Positions 54,115-64,000 of a stretch of 64,000 nt of DNA are shown piece by piece. This DNA is from Doryteuthis pealeii (lineage: Eukaryota; Mollusca; Cephalopoda; Myopsida; Loliginidae): NCBI GenBank assembly GCA_023376005.1, contig CM042152.1, positions 89,811,740 through 89,875,739 on the forward strand, read 5' to 3'. Position numbers and translations under genes: made by a program. The notes under the pieces were generated by a model that was given only the letters and a program-made list of their open reading frames with translations, did not search any database and was not told where the DNA came from. Within the stretch, counting starts at the first letter, position 1. Each line of letters begins with the position of its first letter.

Positions 54115-54900
54115 ATTATCAGAAATTGGGTTATCTGCCCCTATTAGTTCCTGGAATCAGACGCCAGGGGCAGATCCCTAAAATTCCAGAGAACAGGCCC
54201 GACAGGCAAAGGGAACACAACTAGCTGGCACTGGAAACAACATTTCAAGTAACGGACGAATAAGGCCAACAAACACTGTCTTGGCACCTAAAGGGTAAGA
54301 CCAGACGAACTAAAGGAACAACCACAGAACCAACTGCAGAGACAACACGACACGAGTTAAGTTTCTTAAACCTCTACATACCTAATATCTCCGCCTAGCG
54401 AACATCTCTGGCAATCATTTACGAACTCTTACCTTTTAACGAACTCTCGCATACACTTCAAACACATGTACCTCTTACAGACATTTAAACACAATTTGTA
54501 TACTCACACATTTAATACCGCAACCATTAAATTGTTAACCCAATTATATACTCTATAATTGCCTTGTCTCCTTTCCGTCATAACCTACAGTCTTAATAGT
54601 ATTACTTGTTTACTATTATTGTTGCATACACTTACTCTATTCTTCTAGCCATCTTTGGAATCTTATAACATCTTGTCTTGGTCTGGAATCTTCTAAGTTC
54701 TGGACTACAGATACAACAAAGTTAAGTTTCTTAAACCTCAATGCATACCTAATATCCCCGCCAAGAGAAATTCTCTGGCAACCTCTTACAGACATTTACA
54801 CAATTTGTATACTCACACATTTAATACCACAACCAATAAATTGTTAACCCAATTATATACTCTATAATTGCCTTGTCTCCTTTCCTTTACGACAGAGATA
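54115..54900. mobile_element. LTR-like block with internal direct duplication
   Basis: GTTAAGTTTCTTAAACCTC...GCCTTGTCTCCTTTCC occurs at 54356-54595 and 54718-54893, the second with internal deletions. The segment between (ATCTTTGGAATCTTATAACATC) resembles the reverse strand of the LTR-P 3' part. The start (GGGTTATCTGCCCCT...AGACGCCAGGGGCAGAT) could contain a minus-strand primer-binding site (TGGCGTCTG). The element class is uncertain. Confidence 0.4.
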
Positions 54901-56147
54901 CTATTTCACCCCAGTATTTCTGTTACTATAAGGTATGTCGATTTTAGAACTGTAACGTCTCCCATGCGGCGAAAGTTGCAAATTAACATAAAAAATTACC
55001 ACACAAAATATTCTCCTTGCAAACTTTACTGTCGTTTTAAAATGTTATCGATGTTACATCTTAATTAATGAGGTAAAAATCAACATATCAGAGCTGTGGG
55101 TGATGATGGAGGAGATATTTTCAATTTGAATTCTAGTTATAATATCTTATTTCATCTTAGTAAAATAAAATGACAACCTTTTCTGTTTTAAATATTGAAA
55201 TTTTTTTAAAAAGAGGTTTCAATAAATACATGTTTGGTATCATTGATTTATATATAGCTTGATATATATATATATATATATTATATATAAATATTATTTA
55301 AAATTATCTAACATATAGAATTTTATGAAAATGTTATTTACAAAGAAAAAAATTTGTCATATCTTGTTTGAGTAATATTCAGAAGCCAAACATACTAAAA
55401 AAAAAAAAAAAAAAAAAATTTTTTTTTAAATAATTAAAAAAAAGCTTACTTAACCATCTCTAAGTCTTTTCTAAATATCCAAATACCAATGATGCCCTAA
55501 CAATGGTTTGCTAAACAAACTGAAACGTCTACATCTATAATAAAATATTATCCATCTGAATGCCTTGTTTTGTCATTTTATATATATATTATATGAAATG
55601 CGAAACATCTGTGGATCTGTGCATGACCAGTTGTAAGTAAAGAACTATAGCAATTGACAAAAAACAAAAAAACAAAAACAAATATATACTAATTGACTAT
55701 CAGCCAAGGAAAGTTTTAACATAAGAATTATTAATTGCTAAATTTTCAAACAAGTTTCTGGACCAAATGTTGCAAAAACGAACATTTTTAGTGCATTTTA
55801 ACTGATGATCTTTGATGCTATTTCCTTGACAATGGTGCAAGTAAGAGATCTAATTTTTGGTATCAAGTATTCATTATACCAACATACAACTTTCGATGTT
55901 TGAGAGAATTTGATTTTTTTTTTTTTTAAGTGGAAAATCAAGCTATCCTAATGTCCAATGACAAAATTCCAACACTAAAATCGATAATAATAATACAGTA
56001 CTAGCCTTACACAACGAGGAAAGTGCACAACACCAATTAAAAAGAACTGTTTTTTTTTTGTTCTGTCACATGTGCACTTTTATTCTGTGGGCTGGTCTCA
56101 GAGAAATTTGCATTCTTTGCTTCAAGATTATGTCTCTTAAATTTGGT
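54901..56147. other. AT-rich stretch, TA run, poly-A/T, weak hammerhead-like site
   Basis: TA run at 55262-55290; A22/T9 at about 55399-55431. At 55485-55540, ATGATGCCC, GTTTG/CAAAC stem, GAAACGTC and ACATC resemble a broken hammerhead-type 3' end followed by ATAATAAA. No gene. Confidence 0.4.
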
Positions 56148-56380
56148 TTTGTTTGTTTTTACGGCATATCAACCTCGATGGTTATTTAATGCCGGCAAAG
56201 TTTTAAAAGATTTGTAGCGATAGTTTGGTAGAAAATTATTTAAACTCAATTTTTTTTTGTAATTAAATTTTCTATTTAAGCCATAGATGGGACCTAACAG
56301 GTACTACCACTCTTTAATGATAATGAAGGTGGTGCTCCACTTCCACAGACTCCAAATATAATGGAACCCCGACTTTGTTT
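56148..56380 (-). mobile_element. LINE-R 3' UTR copy
   Basis: TTTTTACGGCATATCAACCTCGATGG...CTATTTAAGCCATAGATGGGACC...GGTGCTCCAC. Diverged and shortened. Confidence 0.75.
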
Positions 56381-56469
56381 ATAAGCATCTAACTCCTGTT
56401 CTCATCACAAATATATTCAATAAGTAATAATTGAATTATAAATCCTGATCTGTCTGATAAAATAAACGG

Positions 56470-56545
56470 GATTCTTCCTAGCTGTAGCCATGTCGGTTCT
56501 ATTGTATGACTGCCACCACTTGGACTTAAACTGGATAAAAAGCTA
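56470..56545 (-). repeat. Family S repeat, copy 3
   Basis: TAGCTGTAGCCATGTCGGTTCTATTGTATGACTGCCACCACTTGGACTTAAA is the complement of the S words at 13110 and 15145. Confidence 0.5.
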
Positions 56546-56680
56546 GATTGAGAACTATTAAGCACATATTGGAGTGCGTGGAAAAAGCAAGAGAAGTTAT
56601 GATTGAAAAAAATACCAGTATAAAACAATATTGGTTGATAATTTCATTGTTGAACAATCTAATAAAGTAAATCATTCAAA

Positions 56681-56880
56681 GGTGGCCTAAAAGTCGGTAT
56701 CAGCCAATCAGCGAGGGAGATATATGCCCTCTTTCACTACGCGCTAGACCAAGGATATTGTTTTTTGCGTTCTGAGGTGGGGCTGCTACACCACAATCAA
56801 GCTTCTTCACTTTGCTACTCATATGCTGAGTTGGCGAGGACCAGTATCGAGCTAGGAGCCTAGCCGAATTGCTCTACCGA
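56681..56880 (-). mobile_element. SINE-A, near full-length
   Basis: Inverted: GGTGGCCTAAAAGTCGGTATCAGCC...GAGTTGGCGAGGACCAGTATCGAGC...GCTCTACCGA. Confidence 0.8.
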
Positions 56881-56904
56881 CAATAAATAAGGGATATTTT
56901 GTAC

Positions 56905-57232
56905 GAGTTTTGTTTTGTTTTATGGCATATTCAACCTCGGTGGGTTATTTAATGCCAACAAAGTTTTGAAATAAATATTCTTCAGGGATATTCAATTTCT
57001 TTTTTTATAAACACATTTCTTCTATTAACTCATAGATTGGACCCTAACAGGTATTACCAATCCAAGGTCAGAGTGGAGTTGGGAACTATGGTAATAAAGG
57101 GGTGCCCTACCTTCCCCAGACCTCCAGAACTGGAACCACACCAGTCAATAGATATTAACATCCATACCCAGGATATGAAGACACCTCGGTCACCTGCCAT
57201 CTAGCACATATATATAAAGAGGGTGGGGCTTC
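56905..57232 (-). mobile_element. LINE-R 3' UTR copy
   Basis: GTTTTGTTTTATGGCATATTCAACCTCGG...GACCCTAACAGGTATTACC...ATATGAAGACACC. It shows the A-rich terminus complement (TTTTGTTTTG). Confidence 0.75.
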
Positions 57233-58511
57233 GGAGTGATTATGTTCTTTCTCTGGAGTTTTGGCAAGCCAGGCCTTTGCGAATGCACTTGTTCCTGGGA
57301 GTAAAGGAATCGTCTGTTCTACATACATTAGCCACTTTTCATTTTGTAAAAAAGAGAGACTCAGTGAATGGTTTAAAGTAGGCAAAGATTTTCTGTCTTA
57401 AATTCGTCTTTCAGGTGAATGGACAAAGTTGTTGTTTTTTTTTTTTTTTGCCGACTCCCAATTTTTTTAAATAGTAGCCATTAAAAGGAGGAAAATTCTA
57501 AGAAAAAAGAATGATTAAATAGAATTAATTATTTTAACCCCACCAATCAGCATTTTTTTAAAAAATATTTAAAGTTGTAGCCTTGAAAATTTCTACATTT
57601 AAAGAAAAAAAAGGGAGAATTAAGGTTATCTTTTTGCAAAGAAAGATTTTTTTTTAGATCTTTTTTTTAGATCTTTTTTTTAGATCTTTTTTTTTTTTTT
57701 TTTTTTAGTTTAGAGTGGGTGAGAAATTTTTTCCGAAATTTCCATAAAATGGAAAACTGTTTTTCAGGCTAAAGAATTCATTGACAAAAAACATTATAGT
57801 AAATAAAAAAAAAAAAGAGAAAGAAAAAATAAATAATGAGTTCTCATAGTACTGAACAACTATTAGAATTATTAATGATAATAATAATTCTTCTCAAAAA
57901 TAAAATAAATTTACTATTCCAAGAAATTTCAATATTTTAACTTCGAATTTCAGATGAGAGCAAGAACAACTGAGACCCTCTCTTGTCCTTTTTGTTGTCG
58001 AGATAAAACAAAGTGATTTAAAACAACACAAGAAGATAATAGTTTGAATAATTCATAGCAATAATTAATCTGAGGGCTTGAGAGTTATGAGCAAAAATGT
58101 TATATACCCCTTTAATCTCGGTATATAAATGATGAGAGACGAGACAGGATGAAGGGGTTGATTGATTTGGTTCTACTTTTCTTGTCTACTTCATTTGCCA
58201 CCATCCTTATTTTGTTGGGCTTCTTCTAAATTTATAATGAACAATAATTTTTGGGAGGGTTCATAAACGATTTCAAAAAAAGTTGAACAAATCAACCTAC
58301 CCTATTTATTTACTAGTTTTACTTTGCCTTATTGGTGATTTTTATGACAGCATACTTGGTTGCCATTTATTATTATTATTATTATTATTATTATATGCAA
58401 ATTTTTGACGCAGATATTAACTGCAGGTTTTTCACTGAAGTCAGTTGTGACAGCAAGTCTTCTAAGTGTTGGCATTTTGTGATATAGTTATTTACTAAGG
58501 CTTTGCTTAGC
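57233..58511. other. T-rich spacer
   Basis: Contains four TTTTTTTAGATC-type units at 57645-57690, a poly-T run, a MITE-end-like word at 58293-58307 (CAACCTACCCTATTT) and (ATT)n at 58368-58393. No gene recognised. Confidence 0.4.
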
Positions 58512-58622
58512 TGTGGCACCAAGGCCAGGAAGTGTGGGGCGCACCAGTGAGAATCGAACTCACTAACAATGGTCTGCTAAATCTAGCTTGCTAACTATTA
58601 CACCAAATGTGAGGTGGCATTT
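58512..58622 (-). mobile_element. SINE-C tRNA-Cys-like module alone
   Basis: Inverted tRNA-like head: complement of TGGTGTAATAGTTAGCAAG and GAGTTCGATTCTC, followed by the GGCCTTGGTGCCACAGCTAAGC tail. The GC-rich module is absent. Confidence 0.65.
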
Positions 58623-58929
58623 TTGGGTTATAAGGTGTGTGCAAGATGTCCACTTCTATTTATAGACTCGCCGATAAGTATGTGACCAACCTATTTGGCC
58701 AACCACTGGCAGTACTCTGCTGCTGATATTGTTATTCTATACTGGCTGCTGCTATGGTCATACCTGCTCACAATGCTTTGAATCTTCGTGGATGACGGAA
58801 CATAGGATTATATCACTGGACCTTTGACACTACATAGGATTCCATTAATGCAGGATTTATTCACTTACCAAGGATTCTTATAGCTCGGGACTTACTTACT
58901 TTAAGTTCTTTTTCAATTGGCCAGGATGG

Positions 58930-59325
58930 CCGTCCAGAAACTTAACACTAAGTAATCCTAGCTGATCTTAACAATACTGCTGTCTGTATGCATCTAATTC
59001 TTCCTCTGATCTTAAGCTCCTCTATTCTTTTTTCCGGGCCTCTGGAAATTGTTTCCAAAAAGCATCAACTACAACTGCGTTTTTAACTTTTACTTTCATG
59101 TTTCACAGCTTTTTTTAGTCTTGTGGCAAGATCCAGGTATTTTTCTATCTTTTTGCTTTATTTTTTCATATTTTCCCTGTATGGTATTTATGGGTATCAG
59201 ACTCAAAAAAAAAATCAGTACAATTAAAAAATGTATCTAACCTACCTAACCTCCAAAGCTTCAGTTGTCAAGTCAGCAGTTTTAGATAAGAAAATGTAAA
59301 AGGTCAAGTCTTTAGATTAAGGCAT
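58930..59325 (-). pseudogene. LINE-R C-terminus remnant, duplication copy 1
   Basis: The minus strand reads IEELKIRGRIRCIQTAVLLR and then SARI (rest truncated) near 58935-59030, matching the LINE-R C-terminal motif. The plus-strand segment 59130-59325 (GTATTTTTCTATCTTTTTGC...TGTCAAGTCAGCAG) recurs at 59640-59825, so this is one half of a direct duplication. A stop occurs inside the frame. Confidence 0.55.
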
Positions 59326-59367
59326 TGACAATGAAACAAAAACATATCTCACCCATTTGCTGATTTT

Positions 59368-59825
59368 TTATGACACACACATTGGGTGAACATACACTTC
59401 CATTATTATCATAATTATCCCTCTATGGGAGTTTTTCATACCAGATTTATCTGAAGGTCCAAGTGACAGCAAGTCACCTCTGCTCTCCAGGAATATTCTA
59501 AGTACTCTAGCTGTATTGATCTTAATTCTTCCTTGAATTCCACGTCCCCCCCAGTTCCTTTTCAGACCTTTGAAGACTATTCGAAGAGGTGTCAATATAC
59601 TTTCATTTTTTACAGTCTCAGCTTCTCTGGCAAATCCAGGTATTTGTCTATCTTTTTACTTTATTTTTTAAAAATATTTTCACTCTATGGTATTTATGGA
59701 ATCAGCTCAAAAAGAAGAAAAAGATTCAGTGCCATTCAAAATATCTACTTACCTGACCTCCATAGTTTCAGAGTAAAGTCAAAAGTTTTGGATTAGAAAA
59801 TGTCAAGGGTCAAGACATATTTTCT
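59368..59825 (-). pseudogene. LINE-R C-terminus remnant, duplication copy 2
   Basis: A minus-strand ORF (59368-59595) reads IQGRIKINTARVLRIFLESR and then GDLLSLG, the best-preserved version of the motif. It begins within decayed sequence and ends without the UTR. Confidence 0.6.
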
Positions 59826-59843
59826 TTTCTTTAACAATTTTTA

Positions 59844-60080
59844 GGGGCCGGCGTTAGCTCAGTCGGTTAGAGCGTTCAGCTAGAAACCACAAAGTTCCTA
59901 GTTCGAATAACAGTCCTCGCCAACTCAGCGTAATGAGTAGCACAGGGATCTGTGCGGTATAAAGTAGAGCTGGTAAATGCTAAATACAATCTCCTTGGTC
60001 TAGCGCTATTGAAAGGGATAGACACCCTTGCTGACTGGCTGATACCAACTTGTAGGCCGTCGCTGTTCGACTTTACTTTT
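59844..60080 (+). mobile_element. SINE-A, full-length
   Basis: GGGGCCGGCGTTAGCTCAGTCGGTTAGAGCG (A box), TAGTTCGAATAACAG (B box), CGCCAACTCAGCG, GTCTAGCGCTATTG, CTGACTGGCTGATACC and a degenerate end. Confidence 0.8.
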
Positions 60081-60451
60081 TTATAACAATTTCTAGAAGT
60101 CAAGGGGCCCGTGTCCTGGGCTAACACTTGATTCCTTTATAAATAATACTTGTATCCATAGGATCGTTTTAGGATAGATCATGTTCCTTTGATTGCTGCC
60201 TATTTGTACTTCATAGCAGTGGTTTACCTGTTATTGTTTCAAGGTATTTTTTCAAGTTATGATTCACCACTCAGTTGCCCAATCACAACTGGTATGATAT
60301 TCTATTATTTCAATGACCAATTTGTTTTAGGTCATGAAAGAAAAACACATCTCAACATTTGTCATGCACTTGAATGTCTTTGATACAATTGAACTGATTG
60401 AAACCAAAACAAATAAAAAAAACAAATTTTTTTTCAAAAAAAATAAAACTT

Positions 60452-60498
60452 TTATGTATCACATTTTGGTGCATTTAAAATGAAAATGTGATACATAA
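60452..60498. repeat. 16-bp perfect hairpin
   Basis: TTATGTATCACATTTT pairs perfectly with AAAATGTGATACATAA across a 15-nt loop. Confidence 0.8.
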
Positions 60499-60539
60499 TA
60501 TGTTGTTGGTTCATTAAAAACGAAGTGTAGCTGTCACTT

Positions 60540-61950
60540 TGGAGTGCGCCTAATAGTAGATATATTTATTTCTACCCTGAAAATATACCCTTCAAATATG
60601 GACCAGTGTAAGGAAACAACTCTGTTAGGGTCTTCGATAATCAAGTGGACCCACATGGGCCAGAACTGTAGCATTGTGGAAGATCAACAGATATCTATGG
60701 GCAAAAGGACATTCCGCCAGGCTTGATGCAGCAAAAAGTTGTGTGAAAAGTGTCCTAAAATTAGAATTTTAGTCTTAGTTAGTTCTCGGTACTGCGTACA
60801 GTGCACAGGTATGTTTCTTTCCTATTTCCCGTGAGTGCTGCGCATTTGTAAAAACCCTTTTTGTAAAATAGTAATTTGTTGTTTACCCAATTTTATTTCA
60901 GCTATTTCACGGGTGTTGGAAGCTAAATAAATCTTTCTACATTCAACATCGATCATCTACGTGTCATCATTACAGAAATATTACCAGGGAACTGCTACTC
61001 AAAGTCTGTGTGGACATAAGTCTAAAATGAGTTATCTTCCCTTGCATGGTCGTTCGGTTGATAGGCTTGCATGGTATTTGGACCACAAGCAGGAACTATG
61101 ATTTCCTAGCCTGATTTTTTCACTCAGGTCAGGCAACGAGTGAACATTGGTCAAGACGCCTGCCACCTCTAAGCATTAGGTTAGGAGGGCTTTTCCCTAC
61201 AAACCACCTACCAGTAAGTGACATTCTCCTACGACATGAGTCATATGCTATTTCCTCATAATAACATTTATGTATCTGTTTGTATATCTTTGTCATGTAT
61301 GTGTATCTCTGTCACTACCGGAATAAATATGTTATTGTTTGAAGCTTTGTCGGAATGTTTTTATGTATACTCATGTACCCACATTGGGAGGTTACTTTAA
61401 GCCTTCCATCGTTAATATAAACATCTCCCCACATTATAATGTTTTACCAAATTTTGGTCAGATCAAAAAAAGCTCCCATTGTAAGAGAGGGAATTGATAA
61501 ATAATGCAAAACTTTTGACTCACCTAATATTTTATTTAAATTATTATGATATTGATCATGTGTAATAACAATGTTCCTTTGTCTATTTTTTGGAAAACCT
61601 CAGTAAAGGAATAGCATCAGCAATTTTTGCTTAAACTTGAAAAACAACTTAAAAATCAAGAATTATAAAAAAAAAATAATAAAAAGACATTTGCTTATAT
61701 CTACTAATGAAATCTCCCTTATCCCCCAGTTGTGAAATTCAATTTTGTATTTTATATTCTTTATTTAAAAAAAATTTTTTTTGGATGGCTTTCATAATCT
61801 GATCATCAGGGTCATAACTATCAAACACAGGAAAGTTGTTTGAAGTGGACAGATATTCTGTCTGGATACAAATATCAACTGCCCTTCTTTGTATATAGTA
61901 TTAGTTGTGTACAAAAATGTCAGTTCTTTCCACTTTTTGAGATTAAAGAC
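60540..61950. other. Unassigned; possible intron-like or LTR-like piece
   Basis: CACAGGTATGTTT (60807) and TTATTTCAGC (60892-60901) look like splice donor and acceptor around about 90 bp, followed by AAATAAATC (poly-A-signal-like) and ATTCAACA. No coding frame supports an exon, so an LTR leader is equally possible. The rest is AT-rich. Confidence 0.25.
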
Positions 61951-62141
61951 TTGATCCCCTTTTCATTAGCGCTAGATCAGGGAAATTGGTTTTGTATCTA
62001 AAATGGAGCACCACACCTACCATTAGCTCCCCACTTTACCACATAACCCAAGATCTGCCGAGTTGGCAAGGGCTGATTTCAAATACAGAAACCTGTGGTT
62101 CCTAAGCAGATGCTCTACTGACTGAGCTAAACTGGCCCTAA
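61951..62141 (-). mobile_element. SINE-A, near full-length
   Basis: Inverted: TTCATTAGCGCTAGATCAGGG...GAGTTGGCAAGGGCTG...GACTGAGCTAAACTGGCCC (A-box complement). Confidence 0.75.
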
Positions 62142-62239
62142 TTATAACAAATTTTGATTTTTAAATCAGTAAAGTAAAATAATATATGTAATTTTAAATG
62201 AGCCATTTATTTTTCATACCAAAAATTCTTTATATCCTG

Positions 62240-62640
62240 TTGCAGGGGCGTAGAATACACTGACTGTATCCTTTGCAGAGGGGTAGACCCTCAACTACTA
62301 ATTGATATTACAATTTAAAAAAAAAGAAGGAAAAAAGATTACCCCAAAAATGCTAAAAACTTTGCATTATGCAAATGCTTTTTTTAGTCCAAGTTATGTG
62401 GATGGTTTTGTCTCCCTCCCCCCAATATTATGAATTAATCAGACCCTATCGCGAATGTGGAGTACCCCTTCATCACATTACTCCCAGTCCCTCTGACCTG
62501 GAGTTGGTAGTAACCTGTTAGGACCCTTCTGGGGTTAAATAGAAATATGTGTTTAAAATTGAGGTACCCATGAAAATGAATAAAATGTCGTCGGCATAAA
62601 ATTAATTCCAACAAGGGTTGAAATGCCGTAAAAAATCCAT
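62240..62640 (+). mobile_element. LINE-R 3' UTR, deleted copy 1
   Basis: GAATACACTGACTGTATCC and GCAGAGGGGTAGACCC start, then after a gap the UTR 3' half from GAATGTGGAGTACCCC to GAAATGCCGTAAAAAA. Confidence 0.65.
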
Positions 62641-62784
62641 CCCATCAGACCATATCGGAATACATATGAAGAATCTTAGAATTATAGAAATTCGAAGAAA
62701 TTACGCGATTCCAGTTCTCTGAAATGTAATGAATTTATTGCATTTTACTCATTTTATCATTTATATCGCCCATTAGCGGGGTGG

Positions 62785-62992
62785 GGGGGGTTAGAATATG
62801 CTTACTGTATCTCTTGTAGGTGGATAGACCACTAAAAGAGGGAGGGTCCTGGATATTACACTAAACTTCATCTGTATGGTGAGGCTGCATTCTGGAGATC
62901 ACTTTATTGACATTTCTCATAGTTCCACTCTGACTTGGAGTGGTAGTAACTATTTAGGCTCCTACACATGGCCCAAATAGAATCTGTTTGCA
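62785..62992 (+). mobile_element. LINE-R 3' UTR, deleted copy 2
   Basis: Again GTTAGAATATGCTTACTGTATCTC start, then AAACTTCATCTGTATGGTGAGG...GAGTGGTAGTAACTATTTAGG...CCCAAATAG. Tandem with the previous copy, similarly reduced. Confidence 0.6.
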
Positions 62993-63171
62993 ACAGTTAT
63001 TTGTATATGATATAAAACAGTGAACAAATTTCTTAAGACAACAAGCTCACACAGAAAAAAATTTACCAACATATACATACAAGTGTATGCAATATCTCTA
63101 ACCCTCTTGTCTAACATAATTAATTAGATTCCTAATATTATGTACAGTTAGACTTTAGAAATCAAAATGGT

Positions 63172-63596
63172 TGTTATAAGTTGTAGCCGAGGGCCTTGAA
63201 AGGATGAGTGACAAGGCTTGACCTTCATCCTGACTCCTTCCGGTTTAGATTTAGAAAGAGATGTTTAGTGAGATCGCGCAAAGCTTTACCACGGTGCGTA
63301 GTTCGTGTATGCACTCGGTGGCCGACTCAATCTGTGCAGGTTAGTCTGGTGGGGGATTCAGAATAAATATATGGATAAATTTCGTGTTTTTTTAATCCAT
63401 AATTCTGTTTATTCATAAGAACTAAAAAAAACTTACCAATGACACAGGCTACTGATTAAAGAGACATCCCCTCCAATGGCACAAAGCACCAGACACCTAC
63501 AAGGTTCCTCCAAGCTGAAGTTCAGATGCTAGATAGAGTATGCCTTAGAAGAATAGAATTAGAAAGTGTAAGTAAAGAAAGAGTGAGTATACAACA
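63172..63596 (+). mobile_element. LTR-P-like diverged LTR
   Basis: TGTTATAAGTTGTAGCC start and GAGTATACAACA end; the 3' words TCCAAGCTGAAGTTCAGATGCTAG, AGAAGAATAGAATTAGAA resemble LTR-P. No target duplication is visible. A subfamily or old copy. Confidence 0.5.
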
Positions 63597-64000
63597 CGTC
63601 TCTTGGCATAAATAACCCCTAGATGGTTCGGCCATACAATCAATCAATCAATCACTTATTTCTCCTAGCTCACTATACTTTGTCTTGTGATACAAAAACA
63701 ACCTTTTCCATTACTTTGATAGTTAAAAGTGCTTCATGATCATTCAACCATTGAGATCATACAGTTGGTATGTCAGACTTTGAACAGAAATGGAAAACTT
63801 TGAATGTTCTTTTTTAACTCTTGGCTGTTCCAGTTGGTTATAAAAAGATTGGTTAAATCCTTACTTAGTACGGGACATTAGAAATTTTTCCCATTGTATG
63901 TCACCCCGCTTGAAAGAAAAAATAAAATACTAAACAATCAAGGAATTAACCAGAATTTAATCGAAATTTTCAGAGAGTTTGAGTAGCATACATGAATAAA
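63597..64000. other. AT-rich spacer to window end
   Basis: Contains (AATC)4 at about 63636-63652. No other feature. Confidence 0.45.

Noticed and set aside
60807..60901. Intron between consensus-like donor and acceptor
   Set aside because: No flanking open frame or homologous exon; such motifs are common by chance in AT-rich DNA.

Overview
This is a eukaryotic, very AT-rich, gene-poor window. I find no intact protein-coding gene, no convincing exon chain, no functional tRNA or rRNA gene and no bacterial features. It is full of TA, CA and CT microsatellites and of decayed transposable elements, many nested inside one another. The tRNA-derived SINEs, LINE 3' ends, Gypsy-type LTR remnants, mariner and MITE relics, and a short TTAGGG-type telomere-like tract all fit a metazoan. 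The repeat styles look to me like a lophotrochozoan, most likely a mollusc, but that is inference and I cannot name the species. Family names used below (SINE-A, SINE-B, SINE-C, LINE-R, LTR-P, LTR-M, T, T2, N, V, G, S) are local labels defined by recurrence inside this window.

Layout. 0-10 kb: simple repeats, SINE fragments, a decayed palindromic element with a hammerhead-ribozyme-like core (2.2-2.6 kb), a Gypsy-type integrase pseudogene broken by inversion (3.3-4.2 kb), a full-length SINE-A (5.7 kb) and a LINE C-terminal remnant (6.6 kb). 10-20 kb: LINE-R 3' regions, a second LINE remnant (13.7-14.3 kb) and a SINE-B head-to-tail dimer bounded by one 16-bp target-site duplication (16.0-16.6 kb). 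20-30 kb: a TTAA-flanked MITE, an inverted composite of family V (21.1-21.8 kb), a 540-bp inverted-repeat element inside a SINE-B, two LTR-P solo LTRs with exact 4-bp target duplications (one inside a LINE-R), and T elements. 30-38 kb: SINE-C, a 3-kb inverted duplication enclosing a nearly perfect palindrome with 286-bp arms and two mirrored hammerhead-like cores, and a mariner relic with tandemly repeated inverted ends. 38-50 kb: a third LTR-P, a 30-bp minisatellite split by a SINE, an LTR-M solo LTR, a SINE split by a T element, a tandemly duplicated promoter-like GC-rich block, a 32-bp-TIR MITE and a 48/51-bp minisatellite with higher-order structure. 50-64 kb: a LINE-R split by two further elements, a second LTR-M (itself split by SINE-B), a tandemly duplicated LTR-like block, and more SINE-A and LINE-R copies.

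How the parts relate. The non-autonomous elements (SINEs, solo LTRs, MITEs) outnumber coding remnants. Coding traces are limited to a Gypsy integrase, LINE reverse-transcriptase-protein C-termini and a mariner transposase C-terminus, all with stops or frameshifts. The nested insertions give relative ages: LINE-R is older than LTR-P, N and the TTAA MITE; SINE-A is older than T; SINE-B is older than the 540-bp element; LTR-M is older than the SINE-B within it. The most unusual structures are the palindromic or inverted arrangements carrying hammerhead-like cores (2.2, 21.1-21.8 and 32.6-33.2 kb).
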